NCBI GenBank assembly: GCA_963921795.1
Contig: OY997656.1
Span: 60,880,709-60,944,708, forward strand
Direction of reading: 5' to 3'
DNA from: Nannobrachium achirus
Taxonomy: Eukaryota > Chordata > Actinopteri > Myctophiformes > Myctophidae
DNA length: 64,000 nucleotides
The notes below the pieces were generated by a model. The model saw only the letters and a program-made list of their open reading frames with translations. It made no database searches and was not told where the DNA came from. Position 1 is the stretch's first letter. The number at the start of each line of letters is the position of its first letter. The position numbers and the translations under genes were made by a program. Positions 11,009 to 20,416 of this stretch are shown piece after piece.

Positions 11009-11888
11009 AGGACCTACACCATGAATTTTCACTTTTTCTATTTTAAAACCTTTTTTTGGGGTCCCACTGGCACCTTCTATCCTCACAAAGTCCTATTTCT
11101 GACCATTGTGTCTTTCTCTGGTTTTGGGAAGACAGAGATGAAAAGCTTTCCACGGGTTCTCAGAACAGTGCTGTTCTGAGAGTTGATCCGTGTGACGTCA
11201 CACGGATTCCATTTTTTTTTTTTTTTTTCAAACTTTTTTTTTCAAAAACTTTTTTTTTCAAAAAACTTTTTTTTTCAAAACCTTTTTTTTTTCCAAAAAA
11301 GTTTTTTTTTCAAAAAAACTTTTTTTCAAAAAAACTTTTTTTTCAAAAAAAAATTTTTTTCAAAAACTTTTTTTTTCAAAACCTTTTTTTTTCAAAAAAC
11401 TTTTCTTTTTTTTCTCAAACACTTTTTTTTTCAAAACATTTTTTTTTATACATAAATACAATGCAGGTGGGGTTGATTGTCTAATGTAGATTAACTTTCT
11501 GTAATGTCTGGTCTAGCAACGGTCGTCCTGTGTCATTTGACAGTAGACCTATAACATACAACATAGGCCTACAGTAGGCTATAATCAGAGCTGCAACATT
11601 ATCCTATTTTTGTATTGGCCCAATATTAACATTATTTGTTGTCAACGTGGGGTCCGGGGAGGAGTGAAGAGGAGGGGAGGGGGGAGGGGTGGAAAAACCC
11701 CACTAGATGCGCCCCTGAGCAAACAGAGGCCGTTTTGGTATTGCAGCTGGAGAGCCTCATTATAGTAGAGCTAGAACAAACAAAAAGAATGGTCAGAGTG
11801 TTTGTTGAGGGTTAAAACCTGTCTAAGACTCAATTTTGAGCATATATTTATACAAAAAATATAGTTTTAAAAGCATGGTGTAGGCCCT
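11009..11888. mobile_element. TTAA MITE with 15-bp TIR
   Basis: TTAA flanks both ends (11005-11008, 11889-11892). The terminal repeats are AGGACCTACACCATG and the complement of AGGGCCTACACCATG, one mismatch in 15. It is 880 bp, holds an A/T minisatellite and no transposase. The target and TIR suit a Kolobok- or piggyBac-type non-autonomous element. The small palindrome CCGTGTGACGTCACACGG lies at about 11189. Confidence 0.8.
11208..11447. repeat. A/T minisatellite, TTTTTTTTCAAAAAAC unit
   Basis: About fifteen units of 13-17 bp inside the TTAA MITE. It resembles, but is not the same as, the TTTTTTTCTCAAAAA array of family F (61097-61500). Confidence 0.85.
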
Positions 11889-11902
11889 TTAAGGCCACAG
11901 AT

Positions 11903-12290
11903 AGGGCTGTCACGATATGACATTTTACATGACGATTAATTGTCACTCAAATAATTGGCGATTAACGATTTAATTGTGTTTTTGTCGTTGATAATTACAT
12001 TTCTTTTTGGCTTTTAGGCTTTGAAGTTGCACATGGTAGATATGACACTTAACCTAAATATACAAAGAAATTACTGACATATGTGTCCGAGGCTGGAGGA
12101 ACCGTCCAAATGTCGGCAATTTTAAAAGTCAGAAAACACGAAAACAAGAGTGATTTAGTTTTGTCTTTGTTTTTCGTTTTTTTGATATAAACACAGTTTG
12201 AATATATTAGAGGGTTTTCATTCCATAAGATATCTTTGTTAAGGTTGCCAAATGTTAACATTGGTGTAGTAAAGTTGCCTTACTTTGTGA
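11903..12290. mobile_element. hAT-like MITE left end (partial)
   Basis: TAGGGCTGTCACGATATGAC is a start typical of hAT-type MITEs, followed by CGATTAATTGTCACTC and CGATTAACG words. No matching right end was found, so it is a fragment that truncates family G copy 3. The remainder to 12290 is AT-rich with no gene. Confidence 0.45.
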
Positions 12291-12671
12291 GAGATTACAG
12301 ACCGTTTCTGGAGGCGGAAAAGTCAGCTCTTTAGATTTGCATAGCGTTTCGATTGGCCTACCGAATCCATTGTTCCTCAGGTTTCACTCGTGTTCACGCT
12401 CTGAGCACCGCCCCATACAGCATGGTGCATCTGGTTCTAGTGTGTAAACACTCTCTCAGTGACTAACTTCATCTCGCTAATGTTATTGGTTTGCAGAAGA
12501 CAGTATTCTGGAAGGATTTATTTTTTGATTTATACGTCGTGATCTGACTCTCTGAGTCGCTCTCGGGCACACAAAGAAAGACGCAGCAGCGATGATGTCT
12601 TCTCGTAATGGAACAGCCGGCGCTAACGCTAACGCTATACAGCGTATCTCACATCTCAGCCTCTCGTCTGT
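12291..12671. other. No recognised gene
   Basis: Includes GCTAACGCTAACGCTA short repeats near 12620 that recur at about 13143. It may be an outer part of the neighbouring inverted repeat. Confidence 0.3.
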
Positions 12672-13087
12672 GGTAAAAAATAAAGCCCCGCCGCTCACGA
12701 ACGCTTCTTACCTTTTGTGAACATTCTGTCCAAAAAGTAAAGGTCCTATACACTCCTCTCAACTGTTTACTTTTCAAGCGTGGAAGAAAATCCAATCAGC
12801 GTGTTGAAATAAAGAGTTTATATCGCTCATTTTGTCAGCCGGTGCATTATTTTCCCCTCTATTATTCGTTGTGTCTATACCACGTGACCAGGGGAGGTAG
12901 CATGTCTAAAAACAAAGGACCGGCTGACAAAATGAGCGATATAAACTTTATTTCAACAAGCTGATTCGATTTTCTTCCACGCTTATGAAGTAAACAGATG
13001 AGAGACCGGCATAGGACCTTTACTTTTTGGATATAATGTTCACAAAAGGCAAGAAGCGTTCGAGAACGGCGGGGCTTTGTTATACTA
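12672..13087. repeat. Foldback with about 170-bp arms
   Basis: The left arm 12672-12845 (AAGCCCCGCCGCTCACGAACG, then TTATATCGCTCATTTTGTCAG) is inverted at 12915-13087 (CTGACAAAATGAGCGATATAA, then GCGTTCGAGAACGGCGGGGC). The spacer is about 70 bp. No TSD was identified and there is no ORF. Outside it, to about 13224, GCTAGC-rich sequence shows nothing else. Confidence 0.75.
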
Positions 13088-13223
13088 CAGACTAGTGGCC
13101 GAGCTGCGAGTAGCTTCACGCAGTTAGCAGTGGCTAACGGCCAACGCTAACGTTAGCTAGCGCTAGCTGCAGGCAAACGCAGGCATCGTATACACAACTG
13201 GAATTGTTGCTCTATTGTTGCTC

Positions 13224-13243
13224 TTCTACAAGCTCACAACGCG
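13224..13243. repeat. Family P hairpin P4 (half copy)
   Basis: TTCTACAAGCTCACAACGCG lacks a partner arm nearby. A solitary half of the palindrome. Confidence 0.5.
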
Positions 13244-13527
13244 GGCGGTTAAGTCTGTCAGAACCGTCAGATTATCCTTCTGACTGAAGTTACACAAACT
13301 CTGATGATGTTACATGTATAGCACAGTTAGCCGGCGACCAATTTCGAGTTACGGTGTTGTTACGTGCATTCCCTTAGAGCAACGTGGACTGACGAAAACT
13401 GGTGCCCCATAGAACTTTGTGCCTTTGTGGTTAATGTATGTTTTGGACTATTAAAATCAAAATCTACAAAGCAACTAAAGTTTAAAACATACATAAACCA
13501 CTTTAGCCCTATGTTATACCAAGGCTA

Positions 13528-13606
13528 TTTGAAAATAGCCGATCTACAAGCTCACAACGCATTGCGGTGCGACGCGTTGTGAGCTTGTAGATCTGCTATT
13601 TTCAAA
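13528..13606. repeat. Family P hairpin P5 (full)
   Basis: The palindrome runs from TTTGAAAATAGCCGATCTAC to its complement ending GATCTGCTATTTTCAAA. The stem is over 30 bp with a tip of GCATTGCGGTGCGACGC. The stem includes the TTTGAAAA flank on both sides. Confidence 0.85.
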
Positions 13607-13983
13607 CATTTTGTACTTTTACTTTTGGTACTTTAAGTACATTTGGATACCAATACTTTTGTACTTTTACTCAAGTACATTTTTAATTCTGGACTTTTAC
13701 TTGTAACAGAGTGATTCTACATTGCAGTATTGATACTTTTACTTCATTATAAAATGTAGGTAATTTTGTAACACACTATTTTAGTGAAAAATAAAAACTA
13801 CAAAAAGAAGAAAATGACAGGATGAGCATATAAGGAGGGGAGGAGGTAGAAAAGACCACTGGCCACTATTTCTGACATGGCTGCAAGCACTATAGCACAA
13901 TATATTACCACAGGTCTACTACTAAATAGTAGTTTTAAATAATTGTAGTAAATAAAAGTACATTTGAAGTTGACAGCTACCAC
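13607..13983. repeat. ACTTTTACT-rich interspersed repeat
   Basis: Repeated TACTTTTACT, AAGTACATTT and CTCAAGTA words (13607-13740) form a repeat also seen in part at 27660-27740. The remainder is AT-rich without a gene. Confidence 0.45.
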
Positions 13984-14334
13984 TGTGAGTGTGGTTTGAC
14001 TTGGGGGAGTGATTTAGGGGTGTAGGTAAGTACCTATTGTCCCTCCCATTGTCACACCCACTTCTGGCGACCTAGAGGTGTAAAAATGTTCCTGGCATTC
14101 AAATGGCTTTTTAAGCACTTTGGGGTTTATGGTGCAACAAGTTTAAAATGTCCATAACTTCTTCAAATATGCTCCAATTCCAACAAATGATACATCATAT
14201 GAAAGCTTAGATTCTGTACTTGGATAATCTGTACAAAAAAGAAAAATGACCAGACATAAGGAACAAAGTACCAGACCTAGTCACATATTTGACAACTTAC
14301 TACTTAGCAACGTGATTTAAACTTTAAAATGCAC
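13984..14334. other. No recognised feature
   Basis: AT-rich, non-coding, no inverted or tandem structure noticed. Confidence 0.4.
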
Positions 14335-14990
14335 ACACAACTTTGGTCTTTTTCCGGCCAATCGGGATTAAGCCCCGCCCCCTCTGTAACAGGAAGTGCC
14401 CTTCGCCAAACAGGAAGTGCCTCTATATCTCATGAACCGTTTGTCGTACAGACATGTGGGTGGTGTCATATGACTTGATTAAGAGTCCTTAACCTTAATT
14501 GGTTTAACTTAGTCCCGCCCCCTCTTCTGATTGGCCGAAGCTTTATTTGGCAATAACTCCACTTCCTAACACGTTACTGGTCTCAAACTTGGTGGGTGGT
14601 CCCACGGCCCCCTAACCCCGCTTATGCTAACCGCTACTCCCACTAATGCTAAAGCTAAAAATGCTAATGGTAAAAATGCTAATACTAAAAAAAAAAAATA
14701 ATAACAAATGCTAATGCTAATATTTAACAAATGCTAGTGAATGCTAAAATAATGCTAATGCTAAAATGCTAATGCTAAAATTCAAAAAATGCTAAAGCTA
14801 ATGTTAATAAAAATTCAAAAATGGTTAATACTAAAAACGATAATGTTAAAGCTAATGCAAAAAATGCTAATGTAAAAAAATCTAACGCTAATGCTAACAC
14901 CAACCGCTACACAAGGTTGCACACACTTAGCGAGCTGCAGGCACACTTAGAAAATGTATTTTCTAGTTACAATTTACTGGTCACTTCGCC
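14335..14990 (+). repeat. Family F fragment with GCTAAT minisatellite
   Basis: AACAGGAAGTGCCCTTCGCC and GAACCGTTTGTCGTACAGAC match the 60316-61658 copy in the same orientation. From about 14625 to 14905 a degenerate AATGCTAA-type array follows, then GCACACTTAG sequence inverted relative to 1690-1770. Confidence 0.65.
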
Positions 14991-14999
14991 AAAAATCCA

Positions 15000-15230
15000 A
15001 CTTCGCCAAATCAACTTGCTAGTGTAGCATGACCGCGAGGCAACAACCAATCCTCCTGTATAGAAAGTCGATGGGAGCCCAACTTGATTTGGACGCTGTG
15101 GTGACCCCGAAGGTCGCTGACTCGGGCGCCCTAGCTAAATCATTAGAGCAGCCCTGGGCTACATCTGTGCAAAATGTGGCGCTTTTAGACTGATTTGAAC
15201 GAAATGAACGTTTTCTCCCCTTAAGGCCCT
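15000..15230. promoter_or_regulatory. Possible 5' region of the FLYWCH-C2H2 gene
   Basis: Non-repetitive sequence directly before the triplicated start segment. No clear TATA box or CpG island was seen; it is proposed only from position. Confidence 0.2.
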
Positions 15231-15359
15231 GAACTATTTGTGAAGGTCCAGCCATGGTGATGCCAACTGAAGTGAACTATTTGTGAAGGTCCAGCCATGG
15301 TGATGCCAACTGAAGTGAACTATTTGTGAAGGTCCAGCCATGGTGATGCCAACTGAAGT
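15231..15359 (+). repeat. 43-bp triplication carrying the start codon
   Basis: Three units (15231, 15274, 15317) of GAACTATTTGTGAAGGTCCA followed by GCCATGGTGATGCCAACTGA and AGT. Each has the strong context CCAGCCATGG. In units 1 and 2 the ATG (15254, 15297) reads MVMPTEVNYL then stop; in unit 3 (15340) it reads on into the FLYWCH exon as MVMPTEVRYK. Confidence 0.9.
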
Positions 15360-15591
15360 GCGTTACAAGGTAATAGAAGGAGGCTCACAACGCGGTGGCC
15401 CCCTGCTGGTGGACAGCGATGGATACTCTTACAACTACCAGCACACAGGAGCTTCTGGAAAGTTCTGGCGCTGCTCTCGGCGAGGAAAAGCTGACAAGAA
15501 ATGTTTTGCGACGGTGCAGCAAAGAGGCAATCTCTTCACGCGTGGACCTCAGGACCACAATCATACTTTGACTCCTGACACTGAAACCAAG
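15340..15591 (+). CDS. FLYWCH zinc-finger exon (exon 1 of FLYWCH-C2H2 gene)
   Basis: 84 codons from ATG to a good donor (AAACCAAG-GTATGT). Residues about 18-75 fit a FLYWCH finger: GGPLLVDSDGYSYNYQ, FWRCSRRGKADKKC (the two Cys) and DHNHT (the two His). FLYWCH fingers bind DNA or proteins in the nucleus. The exon ends in phase 0. A matching acceptor lies at 18020, and exons 15340-15591, 18020-18275, 19264-19449 and 20417-22332 sum to 2610 nt, exactly 870 codons with the stop. A fused FLYWCH plus C2H2 regulator of 869 residues is therefore my model. The join is inference; this exon could instead belong to a separate gene or a FLYWCH-bearing transposon. Confidence 0.65.
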
Positions 15592-15899
15592 GTATGTCTC
15601 TTCCTGTAGACACCAGTGTCTCTTTCTTACCATGTAGACAACTTGTATTTTGTTGAGATAACTCTTAACTCCCCATCTTTAAACCAATTCAGTGACTTTG
15701 ATTGGAGCAAGGCAAGCAAAATAGTGCAAATTCAATCCATAATAATAATAATCAATAATAATCAATAATCAATACTCTCTTTTCTTTTCATACCAATTTT
15801 GAAGGAGGTTAGGGATTTGCTCTCCTTTAAGGCTTGCGGAAGGGCGTTCCACATGTTGGTGGTATAGCAGAATTAGAGCCTTGTTTAGTGTTAAATTTA
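15592..15899. other. Intron sequence before the LINE
   Basis: AT-rich with an AATAATAATC short repeat at about 15740-15770. From about 15780 it already matches the 3' coding end of the minus-strand LINE that follows (compare 47840-47960). Confidence 0.4.
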
Positions 15900-15917
15900 A
15901 GTTGAACATGATTAGGG

Positions 15918-15948
<31 letters not shown>

Positions 15949-17430
15949 GACTTTATTAGAAGTGTGCATAGGAAAAGGTACAGTTTCATGATGGTACAGT
16001 TCACTGGTACAAGGTCTACTAAAAGGATATCCATGAAAAGACTACGCTTATTTCCACAGGAAACCATTAAAGTATCTCATATAACATTGAATGACAGACG
16101 AATAGACAAATAGATCTGCCTCTGGTGTTGTGATTGTGGACATCCTTGACCTTTAGGAAGTAGTTAGTCAGGTACATGGGTATCTTGGAGGTGTAGTGTA
16201 TCTTGTAGACCAGTATTTAGTCAGGTACATGGGTATCTTAGTGGTGTAGTGTATCTTGTAGACCAGTATTTAGTCAGGTACATGGGTATCTTAGTGGTGT
16301 TGTGTATCTTGTACACCAGTATTTAGTCAGGTACATGGGTATCTTAGTGGTGTAGTGTATCTTGTACACCAGTATTTAGTCAGGTACATGGGTATCTTAG
16401 TGGTGTAGTGTACCAGTAGTTAGTCAGGTACATGGGTATGTTAGTGGTGTAAGGTATCTTGTAGACCAGTATTTAGTCAGGTACATGGGTATCTTAGTGG
16501 TGTAGTGTATCTTGTAGACCAGTATCAGGAGGTGTAGTGTATCTTGTACACCAGTAGTTAGTCAGGTACATGGGTATCTTAGTGGTGTAGTGTATCTTGT
16601 ACACCAGTATTTAGTCAGGTACATGGGTATCTTAGTGGTGTAGTGTATCTTGTAGACCAGTATTTAGTCAGGTACATGGGTATCTTAGTGGTGTAGTGTA
16701 TCTTGTAGACCAGTATTTAGTCAGGTACATGGGTATCTTAGTGGTGTAAGGTATCTTGTAGACCAGTATTTAGTCAGGTACATGGGTATCTTAGTGGTGT
16801 AGTGTATCTTGTACACCAGTATTTAGTCAGGTACATGGGTATCTTAGTGGTGTAGTGTATCTTGTAGACCAGTATTTAGTCAGGTACATGGGTATCTTAG
16901 TGGTGTAAGGTATCTTGTAGACCAGTATTTAGTCAGGTACATGGGTATCTTAGTGGTGTAGTGTATCTTGTAGACCAGTATCAGGAGGTGTAGTGTATCT
17001 TGTACACCAGTAGTTAGTCAGGTACATGGGTATCTTAGTGGTGTAGTGTATCTTGTAGACCAGTATTTAGTCAGGTACATGGGTATCTTAGTGGTGTAGT
17101 GTATCTTGTACACCAGTATTTAGTCAGGTACATGGGTATCTTAGTGGTGTAGTGTATCTTGTACACCAGTATTTAGTCAGGTACATGGGTATCTTAGTGG
17201 TGTAGTGTATCTTGTACACCAGTATTTAGTCAGGTACATGGGTATCTTAGTGGTGTAGTGTATCTTGTACACCAGTATTTAGTCAGGTACATGAGTATCT
17301 TAGTGGTGTAGTGTATCTTGTACACCAGTATTTAGTCAGGTACATGGGTATCTTAGTGGTGTAGTGTATCTTGTACACCAGGCCCATTGCAAGATGCTGT
17401 ACTCTGTCAGATACTTTGAGCCACCCCACG
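15780..17430 (-). mobile_element. 5'-truncated LINE with internal VNTR, copy 1
   Basis: The 3' end on the minus strand is an (ATTGA)-type tail at about 15920-15948. The coding part reads VGWLKVSDRVQHLAMGLVYK at 17390-17430, matching the C-terminal part of the reverse transcriptase ORF at 25967-26714. The coding stretch YKIHYTTMITKYL is replaced by a long 53-bp tandem array. It lies in intron 1 of the FLYWCH-C2H2 model, antisense to it. Non-LTR clade unresolved, possibly I/Nimb-like. Inactive. Confidence 0.7.
16150..17385. repeat. 53-bp VNTR derived from LINE coding sequence
   Basis: About 23 units of TTAGTCAGGTACATGGGTAT, CTTAGTGGTGTAGTGTATCT and TGTAGACCAG; for example GTGGTGT recurs at 16741 and 16794. 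Two units are shortened (16500-16560, 16970-17010). The unit is the complement of LINE codons for about YKIHYTTMITKYLSKY. The same array with about 7 units is at 48050-48415. Confidence 0.9.
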
Positions 17431-17690
17431 CTTTTGTGGTGATGAACGGTAAGCTGGGCCAGAGGAGGAAGACCAAGCATTACATGAATAATCATCCAGG
17501 AAGGATAAACTGTGTGCACTCATTGAGAGCAGCAGTAAAGATGAGCCTCAGCAAGCGACGAAAAGTCGACTTATTTGTGTCAATATCTTTCGTCTGGTGA
17601 TTACTATACACCAACCTCACCAAGTCAAGTGTACTTCTATGTGCAAGACTGTGTAAATAAACATCGTTTAATAATGAAATCAGACAGGAC
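17431..17690 (+). other. Unassigned segment with short ORF and AATAAA
   Basis: A plus-strand frame reads MNNHPGRINCVHSLRAAVKM then SLSKRRKVDLFV before a stop at 17598-17600, followed by AATAAA at about 17657. This could be an alternative 3' exon or part of a retrocopy. I do not recognise the protein. The SKRRKV stretch is basic. Confidence 0.25.
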
Positions 17691-17815
17691 TTTTCTGTGT
17701 GGATGTTTGGGCTGTCAAGACCAGAAAGTAGTTTTCTGTGTGGATGTTTGGGCTGTCAAGACCAGAAAGTAGTTTTCTGTGTGGATGTTTGGGCTGTCAA
17801 GGCCAGAAAGTAGTT
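17691..17815. repeat. 41-bp tandem array, three units
   Basis: Units of TTTTCTGTGTGGATGTTTGG, GCTGTCAAGACCAGAAAGTA and G. Intronic in the FLYWCH-C2H2 model. Confidence 0.9.
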
Positions 17816-18019
17816 TTTTGCCACTCAGTAGGCGTTCCCGCTTAACTCCCGAGTCCCGTGACATCATCATGATGTCACGTGCATATCCTCTATACAGCAT
17901 TCTTATTCTTACGTGATTCTCCAAATAGATTCTTAATCTAATTAATCTAATCTAACTCTAATCGTTGCTTTGTGCACATCTCCTTTTTTTTTTTTTTCTT
18001 CTTCTTTTTTTGCATACAG

Positions 18020-18275
18020 AGGAACATGGACAAAGCAACCTGGGCGGCGGTGGAAACAATGTCTCCACAGAGAAGCGAGATGGAGGCTGTTAGGATCTCT
18101 ATTAATGAACACATGACGTCAGTGGGTGAGGAGATAGTGGAGATACTGTGTGTTTTACAACAACAACACAACGTCAAGGTGTTTGTGTTGGAGCGCCTCA
18201 GTGTGGCCGCTCAGTGGATGTGCAGCCTCTTCCAGAGAGAGATGGAGAAACTACACAGCAAACTACACACTGCAG
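18020..18275 (+). CDS. Second coding exon of FLYWCH-C2H2 gene
   Basis: A long T/C tract and TGCATACAG precede AGGAACATGGAC, a strong 3' splice site. The exon reads RNMDKATWAAVETMSPQRSE, then ISINEHMTSVGEEIVEILCV and WMCSLFQREMEKLHSKLHTA. This resembles the helical, leucine-rich first exon of fish C2H2 genes that precedes the acidic exon. An ATG at 18026 could also serve as an alternative start. It ends CACTGCAG-GTTGGT in phase 1, which fits exon 3 or exon 4. The same donor is repeated 12 times in the array that starts here. Confidence 0.65.
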
Positions 18276-18668
18276 GTTGGTACAACTACACACCAAAACT
18301 ACACACTGCAGGTTGGTACAACTACACACCAAACTACACACTGCAGGTTGGTACAACTACACACCAAACTACACACTGCAGGTTGGTACAACTACACACC
18401 AAACTACACACTGCAGGTTGGTACAACTACACACCAAACTACACACTGCAGGTTGGTACAACTACACACTGCAGGTTGGTACAACTACACACCAAACTAC
18501 ACACTGCAGGTTGGTACAACTACACACCAAACTACACACTGCAGGTTGGTACAACTACACACCAAACTACACACTGCAGGTTGGTACAACTACACACCAA
18601 ACTACACACTGCAGGTTGGTACAACTACACACCAAACTACCCACTGCAGGTTGGTACAACTACACACC
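18255..18668 (+). repeat. 35-bp array repeating the 5' splice site
   Basis: Twelve copies of CACTGCAGGTTGGTACAACT within a 35-bp unit that also has ACACACCAAACTA; one copy (about 18460) is shortened. The first copy is the exon end itself, so every unit offers an identical CAG-GTTGGT donor. All three plus frames are open across the array. Confidence 0.9.
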
Positions 18669-19263
18669 ATTTTGATTGAAATCTTGCTCTTTCCAACGAC
18701 CATCATTTCGACAAAGGAGCGTCGGGAGGGTTAGCGACTCACCCCACGGAGGTTAGGTTCAGGGTAAGGGTTAGAGTAGGGAGGGTTAGCGACTCACCCC
18801 ACGGAGGTTAGGTTTAGGGTAAGGGTTAGAGTTGGGTGTCGAAAAGATGACACGCAGTAACAGCGACACGCTCCCTTTGATTTCAAGTGGCTAAATATGT
18901 CTTTTTAGACACAATAAGCCAATGATTTCTTTATTAATATTTACAGAAACACTACAAGTCAAATCTGCCCATGAAAGATTGCAGTTCATCTCTGGAGTGG
19001 GTTTATTGTGACTATAAAGACATATTTAGCCACTTGTACGCATGTCCCAACCAGCTGAAATCATAATTGTTAAACCATAGAATGCTGTAAATGAAAACAT
19101 TTGAACACTAAAATGTTATCTTCCCTAATTACAATCTATGAAAAAATATCAACCCTTGTTGTAAAAAAATAAAATAAAACAAAAAGTCCTTCGTTAGCAG
19201 CTATCTTCACCTCAATAACCGTGACATGTATTCTTCACATCGTCATATTCCTTATTTCTACAG
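18669..19263. other. Intron 2
   Basis: Contains a near-identical duplication (GGAGGGTTAGCGACTCACCC at about 18724 and 18780) and a MITE-like inverted pair AGTGGCTAAATATGTCTTTT (18889) against AAGACATATTTAGCCACTTG (19017). No coding exon is seen. Confidence 0.5.
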
Positions 19264-19449
19264 AGAAGTCCAAGCAGAAGAAGACATCCTTAAGGTCTAC
19301 AGCGTCCAGAGGGAAGAAGACCACATCCTTAAGGCAGAAGAAGAAGACGGCCTCCAAAAGACGTCCAACATCACCAGAGGAACCGCCAGAGATGGACGAC
19401 GGACGGTTTGACGCCAGGATGCAACCTGTGGTGAAGTTGAACAGAACAG
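19264..19449 (+). CDS. Basic third exon of FLYWCH-C2H2 gene
   Basis: It follows TTATTTCTACAG and ends GAACAG-GTATCT. It is 186 nt, phase 1 at both ends, so it can be included or skipped without changing frame. It encodes a Lys/Arg/Ser-rich stretch (KSKQKKTSLRSTASRGKKTT, then KKKTASKRRPTSPEEPPEMD), likely a nuclear-localisation or linker region. The donor segment (GTGAAGTTGAACAG) is duplicated at about 19532 without its acceptor. Less certain than the flanking exons. Confidence 0.5.
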
Positions 19450-19499
19450 GTATCTACCCTTTATCTAGCTTTGATCCAAAAGCTTTACATCACATTGTA

Positions 19500-19970
19500 C
19501 ATTACATTCACCCATTCATTACATTCACCCATGGTGAAGTTGAACAGGACAGGTATCTACCCTTTATCTAGCTTTGATCCAAAAGCTTTACACCACATTG
19601 TACATTACATTCACCGATTTATTACATTCACCCATTCATTACATTTACCCATTCATTACATTCACACATTCATTACATTCATTACATTCACCCATTCACC
19701 CATTCATTACATTCACCCATTCATTATATTCACCCATTCATTATATTCACCCATTTATTACATTCACCCATTTATTACATTCACACATTCATTACGTTCA
19801 TTACATTCATTACATTCACCCATTCACCCATTCATTACATACACCCATTCACCCATTCATTACATTCACCCATTCATTATATTCACCCATTCATTATATT
19901 CACCCATTTATTACATTCACCCATTTATTACATTCACACATTCATTACATTCACCCATTCATACGCACAC
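19500..19970. repeat. ATTCACCCATTCATTAC minisatellite
   Basis: Many units of CATTCACCCATTCATTA with ATATTC and CACACATTC variants, and a larger internal duplication (about 19690-19790 and 19830-19940). Long Ile/Thr/His/Phe frames here are repeat artefacts. Intronic. Confidence 0.9.
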
Positions 19971-20416
19971 CAATGCAGTGATGTTGCTAGGTTTTCAACG
20001 TAATGGGTCCCGGGACCCACAGATGGACTACAATTATTTGAAACTTTAGTTACTTTGGAAAGCATACATTAACCACATCAGCCATGGATATTTTCAAAGG
20101 ACTTTTTATACATTTGGAAACATGTGAAACAGGCTATTATGGATGAATCACATGAAAATAAACAAACAATGAAACGGTTAAACAAAACATAGACCACAGA
20201 AATGTAAAATACTCTCTGGTGGGGGCCAGTTTAATTACAGTCCACACGTGTGGAAATAAATGACTGAATGAATGATGCACTAAGGAAAGAACAGACTTGG
20301 TTTGAGCCAGCAGCCTCAGATGATAACAGCTGGATCTAGAAGACATTGTCTGTCTGGGTCCATTGTACAATTCAACATGTTTAATGTGTTTTTCTCTCAT
20401 TGTACTTTTACACTAG
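19971..20416. other. Intron 3, end
   Basis: Apparently unique sequence ending in TTTTTCTCTCATTGTAC and TTTTACACTAG, a good 3' splice site for the finger exon at 20417. Confidence 0.5.

Noticed and set aside
18148-18734. Three long frames of KLHTAGWYNYTP, NYTLQVGTTTHQ and TTHCRLVQLHT type
   Set aside because: One 35-bp array read in three frames; only the part before 18275 has exon features.
19471-20049. 192- and 135-residue Ile/Thr/His/Phe ORFs
   Set aside because: Minisatellite translation inside an intron.
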